The position numbers and the translations under genes are program-made. Shown here one piece after another: positions 38,391-47,590 of a stretch of DNA of 64,000 nucleotides (position 1 is the first letter of the stretch; every line of letters starts with the position of its first letter). The DNA comes from Sphingobacterium daejeonense (lineage in GTDB: Bacteria > Bacteroidota > Bacteroidia > Sphingobacteriales > Sphingobacteriaceae): positions 2,418,001 through 2,482,000 of the forward strand of contig NZ_LR590470.1 in the NCBI RefSeq assembly GCF_901472535.1, in the 5' to 3' direction. The notes beneath the pieces are model-generated. The model searched no databases, had not been told where the DNA came from, and saw only the letters and a program-made list of their open reading frames with translations.

Positions 38391-39323
38391 ATGAAAAAGA
38401 ACATATTTGAGATTTTATTGACCATTTTCGGTATTGGTCTATTAATTCAAATTTTATTGATGATGAAAAGGTATGATTTCCCAATCGCATTAATATTTGG
38501 ACCGATTCTCTTTTTTGCCTTTCTCGACCAACTCAACAAAAAAATACCAATTATTTATTATTTCCTCCATTTCATACCTTTTATAATCGTTTCAATTTTA
38601 TTTTACACGTTAGGTGAAAATCAGGTTATCCTCTTTAGGCATATATATTTTATAACCACCCTCAGTTCTTTATTCATTTATCCAGCTTTGGTTATATTTT
38701 CCAAAAAAAGAGATTCTTCTTTTATAAATGAAAAAAATCTGATTTTACTAGAAATTCTAGCCATACTTGGCTTGGCAATTTTCTTCTTTTTGAATATAAT
38801 TTATATTAACCATATCTCAAATAATTTTACAAATGTTTATGAGCAGTTAGTAATCATTTCATTGATGGTAATTAATGTTGGTATACTAACTTGGTTCCTT
38901 ATCTCAAATAGATTTTCTCCTAGTGTATTTAATGAAAACAACTCTAAAAAACCTGTTGAAACAGCTTATATTTCCGAAGAAGAAATACAATTGATCAAAA
39001 GCAATATTAATCAGATTATGGAAACTGAAAAACTATACCTAGACGCACATTTTTCATTAGAAAAACTAGCGAAGATTTCAGGACATTCAAAAGTCAAAAT
39101 ATCTTACTATATAAAAGATCAACTTAATGTCGAATTTGAAGATTGGTTAGCAACATTTAGAGTAAATCACGCAGTTGATTTAATCCATAAAAATGATGGA
39201 AATTTAAAACTAGAATATTTGGCAAATTTGAGTGGTTTTGACTCTAGAACTGCTTTCAACAAATATTTTAAGCATTATGTAGGAGAATCGCCATCTAACT
39301 ATAGAAACAAATTAACAAAGTAA
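38391..39323 (+). CDS. membrane-embedded AraC-family regulator, 6 TM
   Basis: 310 residues. About six hydrophobic segments fill residues 5-190 (for example FGIGLLIQILLMM, FLHFIPFIIVSILFYTLG, LAILGLAIFFFLNIIYI). The last 100 residues are an AraC HTH with two helix-turn-helix parts (HFSLEKLAKISGHSKVKISY and LEYLANLSGFDSRTAFNKYF). A one-component membrane regulator whose signal enters through the membrane domain. First of three tightly spaced genes of the same kind. Confidence 0.85.
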   Translation: MKKNIFEILLTIFGIGLLIQILLMMKRYDFPIALIFGPILFFAFLDQLNKKIPIIYYFLHFIPFIIVSILFYTLGENQVILFRHIYFITTLSSLFIYPALVIFSKKRDSSFINEKNLILLEILAILGLAIFFFLNIIYINHISNNFTNVYEQLVIISLMVINVGILTWFLISNRFSPSVFNENNSKKPVETAYISEEEIQLIKSNINQIMETEKLYLDAHFSLEKLAKISGHSKVKISYYIKDQLNVEFEDWLATFRVNHAVDLIHKNDGNLKLEYLANLSGFDSRTAFNKYFKHYVGESPSNYRNKLTK

Positions 39324-39327
39324 ATCT

Positions 39328-40413
39328 ATGTTGGTTTATTTTATTTATTCAGCAATTATTGTCCTTTGCCTTTTGAGTTATCAACTATATCTCAATTTGG
39401 CGATAAAAGGTGCATTTGAAAAGGTGTTGTCTTACCTAATTCTTGTCATCCTTTTTCATATCATATTTGCTGCAATGTTTAGAGATATTATACCAGGATA
39501 TAGATATGTAGATATCGGAGCTCCATTTGGTTTGCTGTATGGGCCATTTTTATACATCGGGTATTTAGCTTTTAAAAGAAAGGATATTTCAAACAAAACT
39601 ATTATTATACACGCAATACCTTTTTTAATCCTTACAATCGTATATATTATTTTCCTCAGCAATGAAAAATTAAGATTTCAATATGGAAAATTATATTACA
39701 TCATTTTATATAGTTTATTCGGATTGTCATGGATGTTATATCCAGCCTCTATTCTGATAAAAGGTAAAATATCTGATTTTAAACAACTTGATGTTAAAAG
39801 GCTATATTATTACTTTATGGTTTTACTGTTGGTACTGGCAGCATTTATTATACCTACAATTATGTCAACAGTGATAAATAAATTTGATGTCAGTAAACCA
39901 CTTTCGGGTTTGACAGTATATATTATTATGATGCTTGGGATCAGTATGGTCTACAATTTCTTATTGAAACTATTGATAAGTCAAACAAAAAACCACAATT
40001 CAATTCCAATTGCCAAACCTATTAATGCGGCACCAACTACAATTTATTCAGTCAAATTATCCCCAGATCTAAAACATGCATCTCTAAAAGGTAAAATATT
40101 ATTATACCTCGAGGATAAAAAATATTTAGATCCAGAGTTCAATCTGAATACAATGGCAAAAGATTTAAAACTTTCAAGATCCGTGATATCTCAATTTTTT
40201 AAGGAAAATTTCAACCAAAATGTTCTAAAAACTATTAATGCCTTGCGCATAGAAGAGGTATGTCAAGAATTGAACAAACCAGATTTTGACATGAATATTG
40301 ACGAATTAGCTTACCGATGTGGATTTAGTTCAAGAGCTTCATTTTACAGAAACTTCAGTATTGAAAAAAACTGTACACCAATTGAATATCGAGAGATGTG
40401 TCTCCAAAATTAA
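39328..40413 (+). CDS. membrane-embedded AraC-family regulator, 7-8 TM
   Basis: 361 residues. Seven or eight membrane segments in residues 1-210 (FIYSAIIVLCLLSYQLYL, YLILVILFHIIFAAMF, HAIPFLILTIVYIIFLS, YYFMVLLLVLAAFIIPTIMS), then an AraC HTH at about 255-360 (FNLNTMAKDLKLSRSVISQF; IDELAYRCGFSSRASFYRNF). It starts four bases after the preceding regulator and is followed after six bases by the TPR-AraC gene. It resembles 7TM-DNA-binding proteins of the phylum, but its signal is unknown. Confidence 0.85.
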   Translation: MLVYFIYSAIIVLCLLSYQLYLNLAIKGAFEKVLSYLILVILFHIIFAAMFRDIIPGYRYVDIGAPFGLLYGPFLYIGYLAFKRKDISNKTIIIHAIPFLILTIVYIIFLSNEKLRFQYGKLYYIILYSLFGLSWMLYPASILIKGKISDFKQLDVKRLYYYFMVLLLVLAAFIIPTIMSTVINKFDVSKPLSGLTVYIIMMLGISMVYNFLLKLLISQTKNHNSIPIAKPINAAPTTIYSVKLSPDLKHASLKGKILLYLEDKKYLDPEFNLNTMAKDLKLSRSVISQFFKENFNQNVLKTINALRIEEVCQELNKPDFDMNIDELAYRCGFSSRASFYRNFSIEKNCTPIEYREMCLQN

Positions 40414-40419
40414 TTTAAA

Positions 40420-41962
40420 ATGTTAAGATATATCTTATGCTTTTGTTTATTGCTGTCCGTTGGATATCAAGGATTTGCTCAGAATAATAACGCTGATAAG
40501 CGCTTTAATGATGTAATGCTGGACTTAGTTGCATCTAATTCTGTCGAAGCTTTCCGCGTGGCAGATTCATTAATGCAAACTGCTAAAACTGATCTTGACA
40601 AAATAAAAGCAAACCTCGTCATATCTTTTGTTCATCAAAGCGTAGGAACGTATTCCTTAGCCGTAAATTATGCCCAAAGAGCAGATAAATTGTCCAACCT
40701 CCTGGGATTACTAGATTATGAAACAAGTTGTGCAATTTTATTAGCATCAATCTATAGGGAAATAGGAGTTTATGAAGAATCATCAAATTATATCAATAGA
40801 GCAAAATCAAATATTAAAGGAATAAATGACAGTAGCGCCTATTATTTGTTGGAAATACAAATCATTCAGGAAGAAGCAAAACTTTTAATCTCCTCCAAAA
40901 GATATTCTGATGCTATTGATCTAATAAATGCCGCCATACTCAAAAAAGGATATATTGATGTAAATCATAAAGCTTCCATATTGTTGAGATCAAAAAATCA
41001 TCTTATCCTTGCTGACTGTTATAATCAATTAGGTAATCCTTCTGAAAGTATACCTTATTTAAAAAGGGTCCTTGATGATGTCTTAGGAATGGAAACACTT
41101 TTAAGACCTTATGCTTATCAAATGTTAACTGAAGCATATTTCATCCTCGGCCAATTAGACTCCGCAAAAATATTCTTTGACCTTGGAATGCCATACATTG
41201 AAAGTTCAAACAATATGGAGTTGAAAAGTAGATTCTATTTTCAAAGTGCTAAATATTATGGAAAAATCGGTGACCATAAATTGTCACTTACCTATTTTGA
41301 CCAATATTCCAAACTAATAGAACAGAACCACAATACTGCTCAAATAATAGGTAACAGTCTGTTGAAAAGCAATTACGATGAAATTGTACTTCTAAGAAGA
41401 AATAACCTTATACTGATATGGGCACTCATAATTGGTATAAGTTTATTCATACTTTATTATTTCATTAGAATTTATCCAAAAAATGAAATATCTGAAAGTA
41501 TAGCTCAATATCCTCAAGTCATTGAATCTGAATCTCCCAGTTCGAATTACAAAAGCCTAGAAAAAGATGCTACGATCGTAAATTTGGATTCTCAGATATC
41601 TTTGGAAACAGAAACTCCGGTTGGTAAAAAAACTGAATGATCTTGAAGATGAAAAATTCTTCCTCGATAAATCTATAACCTTGGGTATTCTTACAAACAA
41701 AATTAATTCGAATCAAAAATATGTATCCTATATTATTCGGAAGTATAAAAATCAACACTTCAATGATTATATATTGAATTTGAGAATTCAGTATATCGTA
41801 AACCAATTAGAATCGAACAAAATTATGCTGGACTATAAATTGTCCTATTTAGCAGATATGTCAGGATTTACTTCTCATAGTAAATTCACTATTGCCTTTA
41901 AGAATGTTATGAATATTACTCCCTCACAGTTTATTGAACAGCTTAAGGCTTACAAAGAATAA
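40420..41962 (+). CDS. TPR-TM-AraC regulator (frameshifted)
   Basis: About 514 residues when joined. Signal peptide (about 1-20, SVGYQGFAQ), TPR-like repeats (60-320: YSLAVNYAQRADKLSNLLGL, YQMLTEAYFILGQLDSAKIF, SRFYFQSAKYYGKIGDHKLS), one TM segment (LILIWALIIGISLFILYYFI) and an AraC HTH (SITLGILTNKINSNQKYVSY; LSYLADMSGFTSHSKFTIAF). The upstream frame ends after VGKKTE; taking one A from the A7 run at 41626-41632 joins it to KKLNDLEDEKFFLD without a gap. Periplasmic TPR sensor with cytoplasmic DNA binding, as in other Bacteroidota. Confidence 0.85.
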
Positions 41963-42026
41963 TTCCAACCCAAAAATTATAGGATAATTACATTAATCTT
42001 TAGGTTAATTTTTTCTAAATAGTCTT

Positions 42027-42267
42027 TTTTAGGGGGTGGACATTCCTTCATATTAATAACTACCTAGCTATTGATTTGCGGTATATACTCCCTTATCTCT
42101 CTATTTTAGGGAGTACTTATCTTGGGAAATGGTAAAAAACAAAAAAAATTGCGGGATACTCAATGTTTGACCTCCAGATTTTTTTGAAAATTTATAGCTA
42201 AATCGTTACTATTTTGATAAGTTTTTAGGGGTTCTGTTAAATTTTACCAATGTCCACCACCCAAAAA
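42027..42267. repeat. 240-bp segment bounded by inverted 19-bp repeats
   Basis: TTTTTAGGGGGTGGACATT at the left end and AATGTCCACCACCCAAAAA at the right end are reverse complements at 17 of 19 positions. A stem TACTCCCT/AGGGAGTA lies inside. I see no target duplication, so a mobile element is unproven; a structured RNA or paired operators are alternatives. Confidence 0.5.
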
Positions 42268-42430
42268 CTCCCAAATACCACTGGAAATATACTCACAAAT
42301 TTCAAATTCTCGAAAATCATAAATTAAAAGAAGCTACTTCATTAGTCGTGAATAGTCAATTGTATATCAGTTAGTTATATCTTTTTAAGACATGTCTTAA
42401 AATTGATTTTAAATAGCGGTATCACGAAAT

Positions 42431-42472
42431 GAGACATACTTTTTTGAGTACGAGACGTAATTTTGAGTAAAC
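42431..42472. promoter_or_regulatory. direct repeat GAGACRTA...GAGTA, 21-bp spacing
   Basis: GAGACATACTTTTTTGAGTA begins at 42431 and GAGACGTAATTTTGAGTAAA at 42452, exactly 21 bp (two helical turns) later. AraC-family proteins bind direct repeats with this spacing, and four AraC-type genes lie around it, so it is a candidate binding site of one of them. Confidence 0.5.
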
Positions 42473-42560
42473 GATTTCAAAGGATTAACTGGAATTTAAA
42501 CCTTCACGAAATCTAGGTGAAAGAAACCAACTAACTATTAATATTAAAATATTTAAAATT

Positions 42561-43440
42561 ATGTATCTAAGTTATTATCTTATATTTTACCTGTTCCTAT
42601 TACAGGCAAAATTCTGGGACTTTCCCTGGGTGATTAGACTATCCTTAGTAATCTTCACATCTTTAATCGTATTGTTTTTAATTAACTACATTAAAAACTA
42701 CTTCGAGAACAAAAAATTTGTCAACAAAAAAAGCTGCTATTGATACATTAAGAATGAAATTGGAATATTCCATTCAGAATGTACTCCCAAAAAGCAATTA
42801 CAATTCGGAGAAAAATTTAGATGATCTTAAATTTTCTTATAAGAAACAGTTTCAGCATCTATATATTCAAAATTCAATCCCGACTTCTAAACCTGATAAT
42901 AAAATAATTGCTGAAAATTTAAACAACCATGAACCTTTCAAATTCTTGGATGAAACCTTCAATAATGAGTTTACTGTACTTGACGGCATCTTAGTTCACC
43001 AATTTTTATTGGCTAAAGCTCAAACCGGCCATTTGCCTATGTTAAGCCGTTGGGTTAGAAAAGGACAAAACAACGAGTTCCGAAAGTTCATGATCAATGA
43101 AATCGCATTTTTTAATCAAAAAGGATGTGCTTCAATATTGGCTAGTCTATTAGCCTCCGAAACCGATTGTGAAATTAAAATTGCCTTGATTAATTCACTC
43201 ACTAAACTCAACTACAAACAGAGTGAAGCTCAAATCATAGCGTGTTATAAAAGCGCAGATATCAAATTGAGAAACGTGATCATAAATGCAGTAATCCTAT
43301 TCAAATCTAAGTATGGATTAAAATTCTTGAATGATCTCTTTTTCGATTCGCAAGATCAAAACTTCAAGGACAGCTTAATCTTAGCAATGAAAATTATGAG
43401 AGATGATATAAGTAATGAAAACAATAAAAATAAATCCTAA
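42561..43440 (+). CDS. membrane-anchored HEAT-like repeat protein (frameshifted)
   Basis: A 60-residue frame with one or two membrane segments (FYLFLLQAKFW; LSLVIFTSLIVLFLINYI) stops early; a 240-residue frame follows in another phase. Removing one A from the A7 run at 42726-42732 joins them as KKFVNKKAAIDTLRMKLEYS. The long part is alpha-helical with HEAT-like pairs (KGCASILASLLASETDCEIK; KLRNVIINAVILFKSKYGLK). Topology: N-terminal anchor, cytoplasmic solenoid, probably a protein-binding scaffold. It sits between two AraC-type genes. Confidence 0.72.
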
Positions 43441-43549
43441 TACGGACTCTAGTTCGATAAATAGTATAGCCCAATATAATTACCAAATCATCTAAATTTT
43501 AAAAGAACCGTAATAAATAAAAAATTAAATTAACACTATCTAATCTATT

Positions 43550-43939
43550 ATGTTTAACAATCTTACAACAATTAAAAAGGAGTACATGAATGCAGACACA
43601 GAAAACAAAATTCTCGCTGCATTGGCTCAATGGGAAGCTAAAGAAGCTTATTTGAACCCGGCATGTTCCATAACGTCTGCATCAAAAGAAATTGGTTGTA
43701 ATTCCAAATACCTTTCTTTTGTCGTAAACAAAAACAAAAAAATTGATTTCCCTAACTATGTAAACAATCTAAGGCTCAATTTTTTGAACAATTACTTGCG
43801 CACAGTAGAGGAAGCGAGGAACTTTAAACTTACCTATTTGGCTGCCTTATCTGGTTTCTCTTCCTATGGAAAATTCGCAAAAAGCATTAAAGATAGAACG
43901 GGGTTCAATCCAACCCCAATTTATCGTTTTCTTCGATGA
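43550..43939 (+). CDS. short AraC-type HTH protein
   Basis: 129 residues (or 117 from the ATG at 43586). Only the AraC DNA-binding part is present: CSITSASKEIGCNSKYLSFV, FPNYVNNLRLNFLNNYL and LTYLAALSGFSSYGKFAKSI. It resembles the C-terminal end of the TPR-AraC protein (same Ala/Ser-G-F-S/T-S core) but has no sensor or membrane domain. It may act with a partner such as the HEAT-like protein, or be a remnant of a larger regulator. Confidence 0.78.
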   Translation: MFNNLTTIKKEYMNADTENKILAALAQWEAKEAYLNPACSITSASKEIGCNSKYLSFVVNKNKKIDFPNYVNNLRLNFLNNYLRTVEEARNFKLTYLAALSGFSSYGKFAKSIKDRTGFNPTPIYRFLR

Positions 43940-43962
43940 AAAAATTGCTTAATTGCATTTAT

Positions 43963-43992
43963 AATCCTAAAGTCCGAAAGGGCTTTAGGATT
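43963..43992. terminator. bidirectional terminator
   Basis: AATCCTAAAG / CTTTAGGATT with a ten-base loop, between the convergent AraC-type and DinB-like genes. Confidence 0.8.
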
Positions 43993-44004
43993 AATTCTAA
44001 TAGT

Positions 44005-44544
44005 CTAATGAATAGAGCCTTGAAGAAATAACCCTTTAACGGTTTTTATGGTAACTAATAGCTGACCATAATGACGCTGACCATGCTCCGCAGCATGAAA
44101 TAATAATCCAATCTGAGTCGTCGGAATTTTTTTCCTGCCCAAATACCGTACATCTGTCAAAGTATTAGAATCAATGCTGCTTAAATATGTTATCGTGTTC
44201 TCAATGATTTCATGCAACCGATTCTTTAAAACCTCATTGTTAAACTCTGGATTTTGAAGGCCTTCTAACTTAATTTCTTGTAATTCTTCATCTGTAAGTG
44301 TTTCTCCTTTAGAATAGATGACCATTCTTTTAATAACGCCAGCGATATGCTGTACATGAAAAGCAATATTGGCCATCTCAAAAGGTCGGATCCAAATATA
44401 AGGCTCAATTTCGTCTGATAATTGCTTTTGGATGTCCTCGTCGATTTGAAGCAATGCGTGCGCCACAGGCTGTAATAATGGGCTGATACCCGAAATTGGA
44501 CCCCGCATCCATACTTCTAATTGATCTTTATTTTGCTCGCCCAT
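44005..44544 (-). CDS. DinB-like family protein
   Basis: 179 residues, four-helix bundle. The metal ligands of the DinB/YfiT fold appear as FHVQHIAG (His) and LFHAAEHGQRHYGQL (two His). Members of this superfamily are thiol transferases or unknown metalloproteins. It is the last gene of the heme-locus strand, five bases after the small transporter. Confidence 0.82.
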   Translation of the reverse strand: MGEQNKDQLEVWMRGPISGISPLLQPVAHALLQIDEDIQKQLSDEIEPYIWIRPFEMANIAFHVQHIAGVIKRMVIYSKGETLTDEELQEIKLEGLQNPEFNNEVLKNRLHEIIENTITYLSSIDSNTLTDVRYLGRKKIPTTQIGLLFHAAEHGQRHYGQLLVTIKTVKGLFLQGSIH

Positions 44545-44549
44545 ATATA

Positions 44550-44888
44550 TTAGCCTTGAGTAACCGATTTATCACCAAAAGTAACCATCACCATCCCAAT
44601 GATAATTATCAAAGAACCTAAAATCTGCATCCAACTTAAGGGTTGTTTGAACCTTAATGCCATAGCTAATTGAACAGTTAAAAACGTACCACCTGAACAT
44701 AATGCAATAACAATTGGCTGTGGGACAGTTCTAAATAATTGAACCAAAAACCAAGAAGCAGATAATAAAATTATATTCCCAGCAATTAAGGCTGCCCATT
44801 GATATTTAGGCTGGATACCTCCATACTTGAAAATAATACTGGAACTTATCTGACAAACCCAAAATGCAACAAAAAAAAGAATCTTCAT
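44550..44888 (-). CDS. small four-TM DMT/SMR-like transporter
   Basis: 112 residues with four hydrophobic helices, the size and pattern of small multidrug-resistance or half-size EamA proteins; WAALIAGNIILLSASWFLVQ and the LSWMQILGSLIIIIGMVMVT end resemble EamA repeats. The SMR Glu in TM1 is not visible (VAFWVCQISSSIIFKYGG has none), so it is closer to a one-repeat EamA unit that must dimerise. Substrate unknown. Confidence 0.7.
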   Translation of the reverse strand: MKILFFVAFWVCQISSSIIFKYGGIQPKYQWAALIAGNIILLSASWFLVQLFRTVPQPIVIALCSGGTFLTVQLAMALRFKQPLSWMQILGSLIIIIGMVMVTFGDKSVTQG

Positions 44889-44961
44889 AAGGCAAAATTA
44901 ACCTTATGAAGATAGAATTTATTTAATAAAATTAAAAGTTATGCTTATTGGGAATATCTCA

Positions 44962-45785
44962 CTAAATTTTAATGATGGTATAATCGGACGAAGAAAAATC
45001 AATATCATGATCCTTATCCCTCAAAACCGTTTGGATAGTAATAGTTTTTTCTAAAGGATAATCCTTTAAAAATGATAAAATTCCCTGTTTGTTTTTGGAA
45101 TGATACGAGCCGTTCAAATGAAGAAATATTTCATCAGCATTCTTGTTCTTTAAAATAAAATGAGACATCGTTGCATCCTTGAGACCTTGTGAATAAATCA
45201 TGTTGGCATTGCTATGGTCTGGCATCATCATTAACATTTCTTGATAGATCTGAATAGTAGTGTCAATCTGAATCGGTAGTTTCGGGAAAAATTGCTTTGC
45301 ATAATCTGAAAGACTATCCAATATACTTAGACCTTGGTGATAAACAGCATTCGCATAACGCCTTGGAACATTGGTACCAATCAACTTTATTTGGTTTTCC
45401 TTGGCATATTCTAAAATCGGTTTATAATCTGACTTATAGTTTGACCAAATCCTGGATTTCTGTTTCAAAACTCTTTTGATTTATTTTACCTGAAAAAATA
45501 TTCATCAATAATGGGCTGTACATCAGCTTCAAACATTTCCATACCAATCACCACTCGACCTTTATATTTTTCATGAAGTCCCTTGAATAGTTCCAACTCA
45601 GCTTGATGGGCAAAAGATTGATCATGGATTTCTCCAAAAAATATTAATGGCTTTTCATCTGCTTCTGTTATTATTTGGGCTAGGCTTACTTCAGTGCCTT
45701 CTCGATCAAAAACTTGATACTGGTCTTGTGCATTTACTAAACCAAAACATAGGAAGACCATTAAATTGATGAAGAAATATTTCAT
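44962..45785 (-). CDS. ChaN-like iron-regulated (heme-binding) protein (frameshifted)
   Basis: Signal peptide about 1-20 (FLCFGLVNAQ). IFFGEIHDQSFAHQAELELF and VVIGMEMFEADVQPIIDEYF are ChaN signatures; the second half holds LIGTNVPRRYANAV and HFILKNKNADEIFLHLNGSY then HSK. ChaN proteins bind heme pairs near the outer membrane. The two frames are joined by one-base changes in the A6 run at 45493-45498 and the A4 run near 45467-45470. Its ATG overlaps the hmuS stop, so it belongs to the heme operon. Confidence 0.85.
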
Positions 45786-46804
45786 ATTTGATTTTCTATT
45801 GTTTTAACTATTTTACGCCAATCTTCGCTCTCAGGAATGCTCGGCTTTCTTTTTCCAAAAAACTGTATGATAAGATTATCTTCTCTATCAAAAGCTTCAA
45901 TACTATGTACCAAGCCCAAATTTGTTGGTTTCTTAACAATCCACAAACTATCTATTTCGGTATCATTTAAATGAAGATTGAACTTGTCATCCAGAATGTT
46001 AATCCATGGCCCGGTTCTTACAATCTTTTCTGCTTTTCCTGTATGGATCTGTAAACAACTTTTGTTGCCCACAAAAACCATAAATTCAATTCCACTTGAA
46101 GATACCAAATTCAATAAACTTTCAGCCTGTCCAACAGGAATATTGTAGGTAAATCCTTTCGGAGCCAGTCGCATAGACTGTAGTCTGCTAACCTCGTATT
46201 TTTTCAAAATGCCAAAGAAATCGTGCGTGTCCTGCAAACTTTTCCATTCATTTTGGAAACCATTCACATCAATATCCTCATCAAGCTTTTCAATGTTGGC
46301 CTGAAATGGCTTAACTTCTATTTGTACAGTAGGTGGGTCATTCAAAGTATATTTAGCTAATAATCTTTCAAATGCTTCCGCATTACTGTTTTCCGTTAGG
46401 TAAATCTTATGAATCGCTTCACCGAATCGATCAAAGAATTGAATGCTTTTCCTGTTGTTCTCATTCACTGCAAAGACATACGTCCAAGCAGTCATAAATA
46501 ACCTCAAGTCAATATCTGGGTTAGTGACCAAACCAATATGCCCATGAAAACTGGCCTTTGTATAAATTCCTTTCCTTTCATGAACAGCATAATTGTTTCT
46601 GGTCAAGGCCATAACTTCCCCCAACTCCGGTATATCATTTAAGATGCTGCTAAACTCAGGTAACAATAATATATTGTCAGAACCAATGCTTACTAATTCT
46701 GCCTCTGAAACACCCAATTGTTTTGCAGCTTCACGAATTCTACTGCTTGGGTTCTGTAACTTATAACTTTCAAATCTCTCTTTCAATGCTGTTTGATTCT
46801 CCAT
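45782..46804 (-). CDS. hmuS: HmuS/HemS-type heme-degrading or heme-binding protein
   Basis: 340 residues, two HemS-like repeats. The axial His region NNYAVHERKGIYTKASFHGH and GLVTNPDIDLRLFMTAWTYV match the first repeat; NIPVGQAESLLNLVSSSGIE and GPWINILDDKFNLHLNDTEI the second. HemS/HmuS proteins bind or cleave cytoplasmic heme after import, which fits the position directly after the ABC transporter genes. The symbol is by family, not proof of reaction. Confidence 0.88.
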   Translation of the reverse strand: MENQTALKERFESYKLQNPSSRIREAAKQLGVSEAELVSIGSDNILLLPEFSSILNDIPELGEVMALTRNNYAVHERKGIYTKASFHGHIGLVTNPDIDLRLFMTAWTYVFAVNENNRKSIQFFDRFGEAIHKIYLTENSNAEAFERLLAKYTLNDPPTVQIEVKPFQANIEKLDEDIDVNGFQNEWKSLQDTHDFFGILKKYEVSRLQSMRLAPKGFTYNIPVGQAESLLNLVSSSGIEFMVFVGNKSCLQIHTGKAEKIVRTGPWINILDDKFNLHLNDTEIDSLWIVKKPTNLGLVHSIEAFDREDNLIIQFFGKRKPSIPESEDWRKIVKTIENQI

Positions 46805-46815
46805 TTTTATGATTT

Positions 46816-47590
46816 TTATGATACAGGCATGATGACTGGATACCCAAGGTTTTGATCTTGGAGACGTCTCACACGTGTATGGTAGGTGTTAAAAATTAAT
46901 TCTTCTGATAATATTTCTTGAGGGCTGCCAAAACCCATGGTTTGACCTTGTTTCAAAATCAAAACATTATCTGCATATTGGGCAGCTAGGTTGATGTCAT
47001 GTAAAATGCAAAAAACAGTTACACCTGTGCTGGAAAGACTCTTTGCCTTCTCCAAAATAATCTGCTGATACTGCAGATCCAATCCTGTAATCGGCTCATC
47101 CATCAAATAATATCGCATCCGGATTATCATAAATCTGTGCCAGAACCCTAGCTAATTGCACCCGTTGTTGTTCTCCTCCAGACAGATTATGAATTAATCT
47201 ATCTTTGAACTTCAACATGCCCATTTCTGCTAATGCTTGATGTGTGATTTCAATATCAATAGGTTCGGGATATGATTTGAAATGTGGATATCTTCCCATC
47301 ACCGCAATATCAAAAACCGTAAGATTGATGTTCAGAAAATGCGACTGTGGAAGCACTGCCCGATACTTTGATAGCGTCTTCAAATCGATTGTTTTCAGGT
47401 CTGTGCCGTTAATATGGATACTGCCAATTTTTGGCTTCAATTGCTTGCTGATTAATTTTAGTAAAGTCGATTTGCCAGCTCCATTTGGACCTATTACAGC
47501 CAGTATTTCAGAACTCTTTGCTTCGAAGTTGATATTGTCAAGCAAGGAACGGTTTCCAACTGTATAAGTCAAGCCACTTACTTCAATCAT
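46816..47590 (-). CDS. hmuV: heme ABC transporter ATPase (frameshifted)
   Basis: Walker A GPNGAGKSTLLKLISKQL, Q-loop LPQSHFLNI, signature LSGGEQQRVQLARVLAQ, then a frame break; removing one T (plus 47105-47107) restores the Walker B ILLMDEPITGLDLQYQQ, followed by ILHDINLAAQYADNV with the switch His. It energises heme import through HmuU. It starts with a four-base ATGA overlap with hmuU. Confidence 0.92.

Larger units (their letters stand above)
41963..42560. promoter_or_regulatory. 598-base intergenic region with structured elements
   Basis: No coding sequence. It contains an imperfect inverted pair around GTGGACATT (42027-42045 and 42249-42267), a nested hairpin TACTCCCT/AGGGAGTA (42086-42115), and a 21-bp spaced direct repeat (42431-42472) about 90-130 bases before the HEAT-like gene. 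Confidence 0.55.

Noticed and set aside
41963..42560. A possible IS element bounded by the GTGGACATT inverted repeats
   Set aside because: No transposase frame and no target duplication at the ends are visible, so only a repeat is reported.
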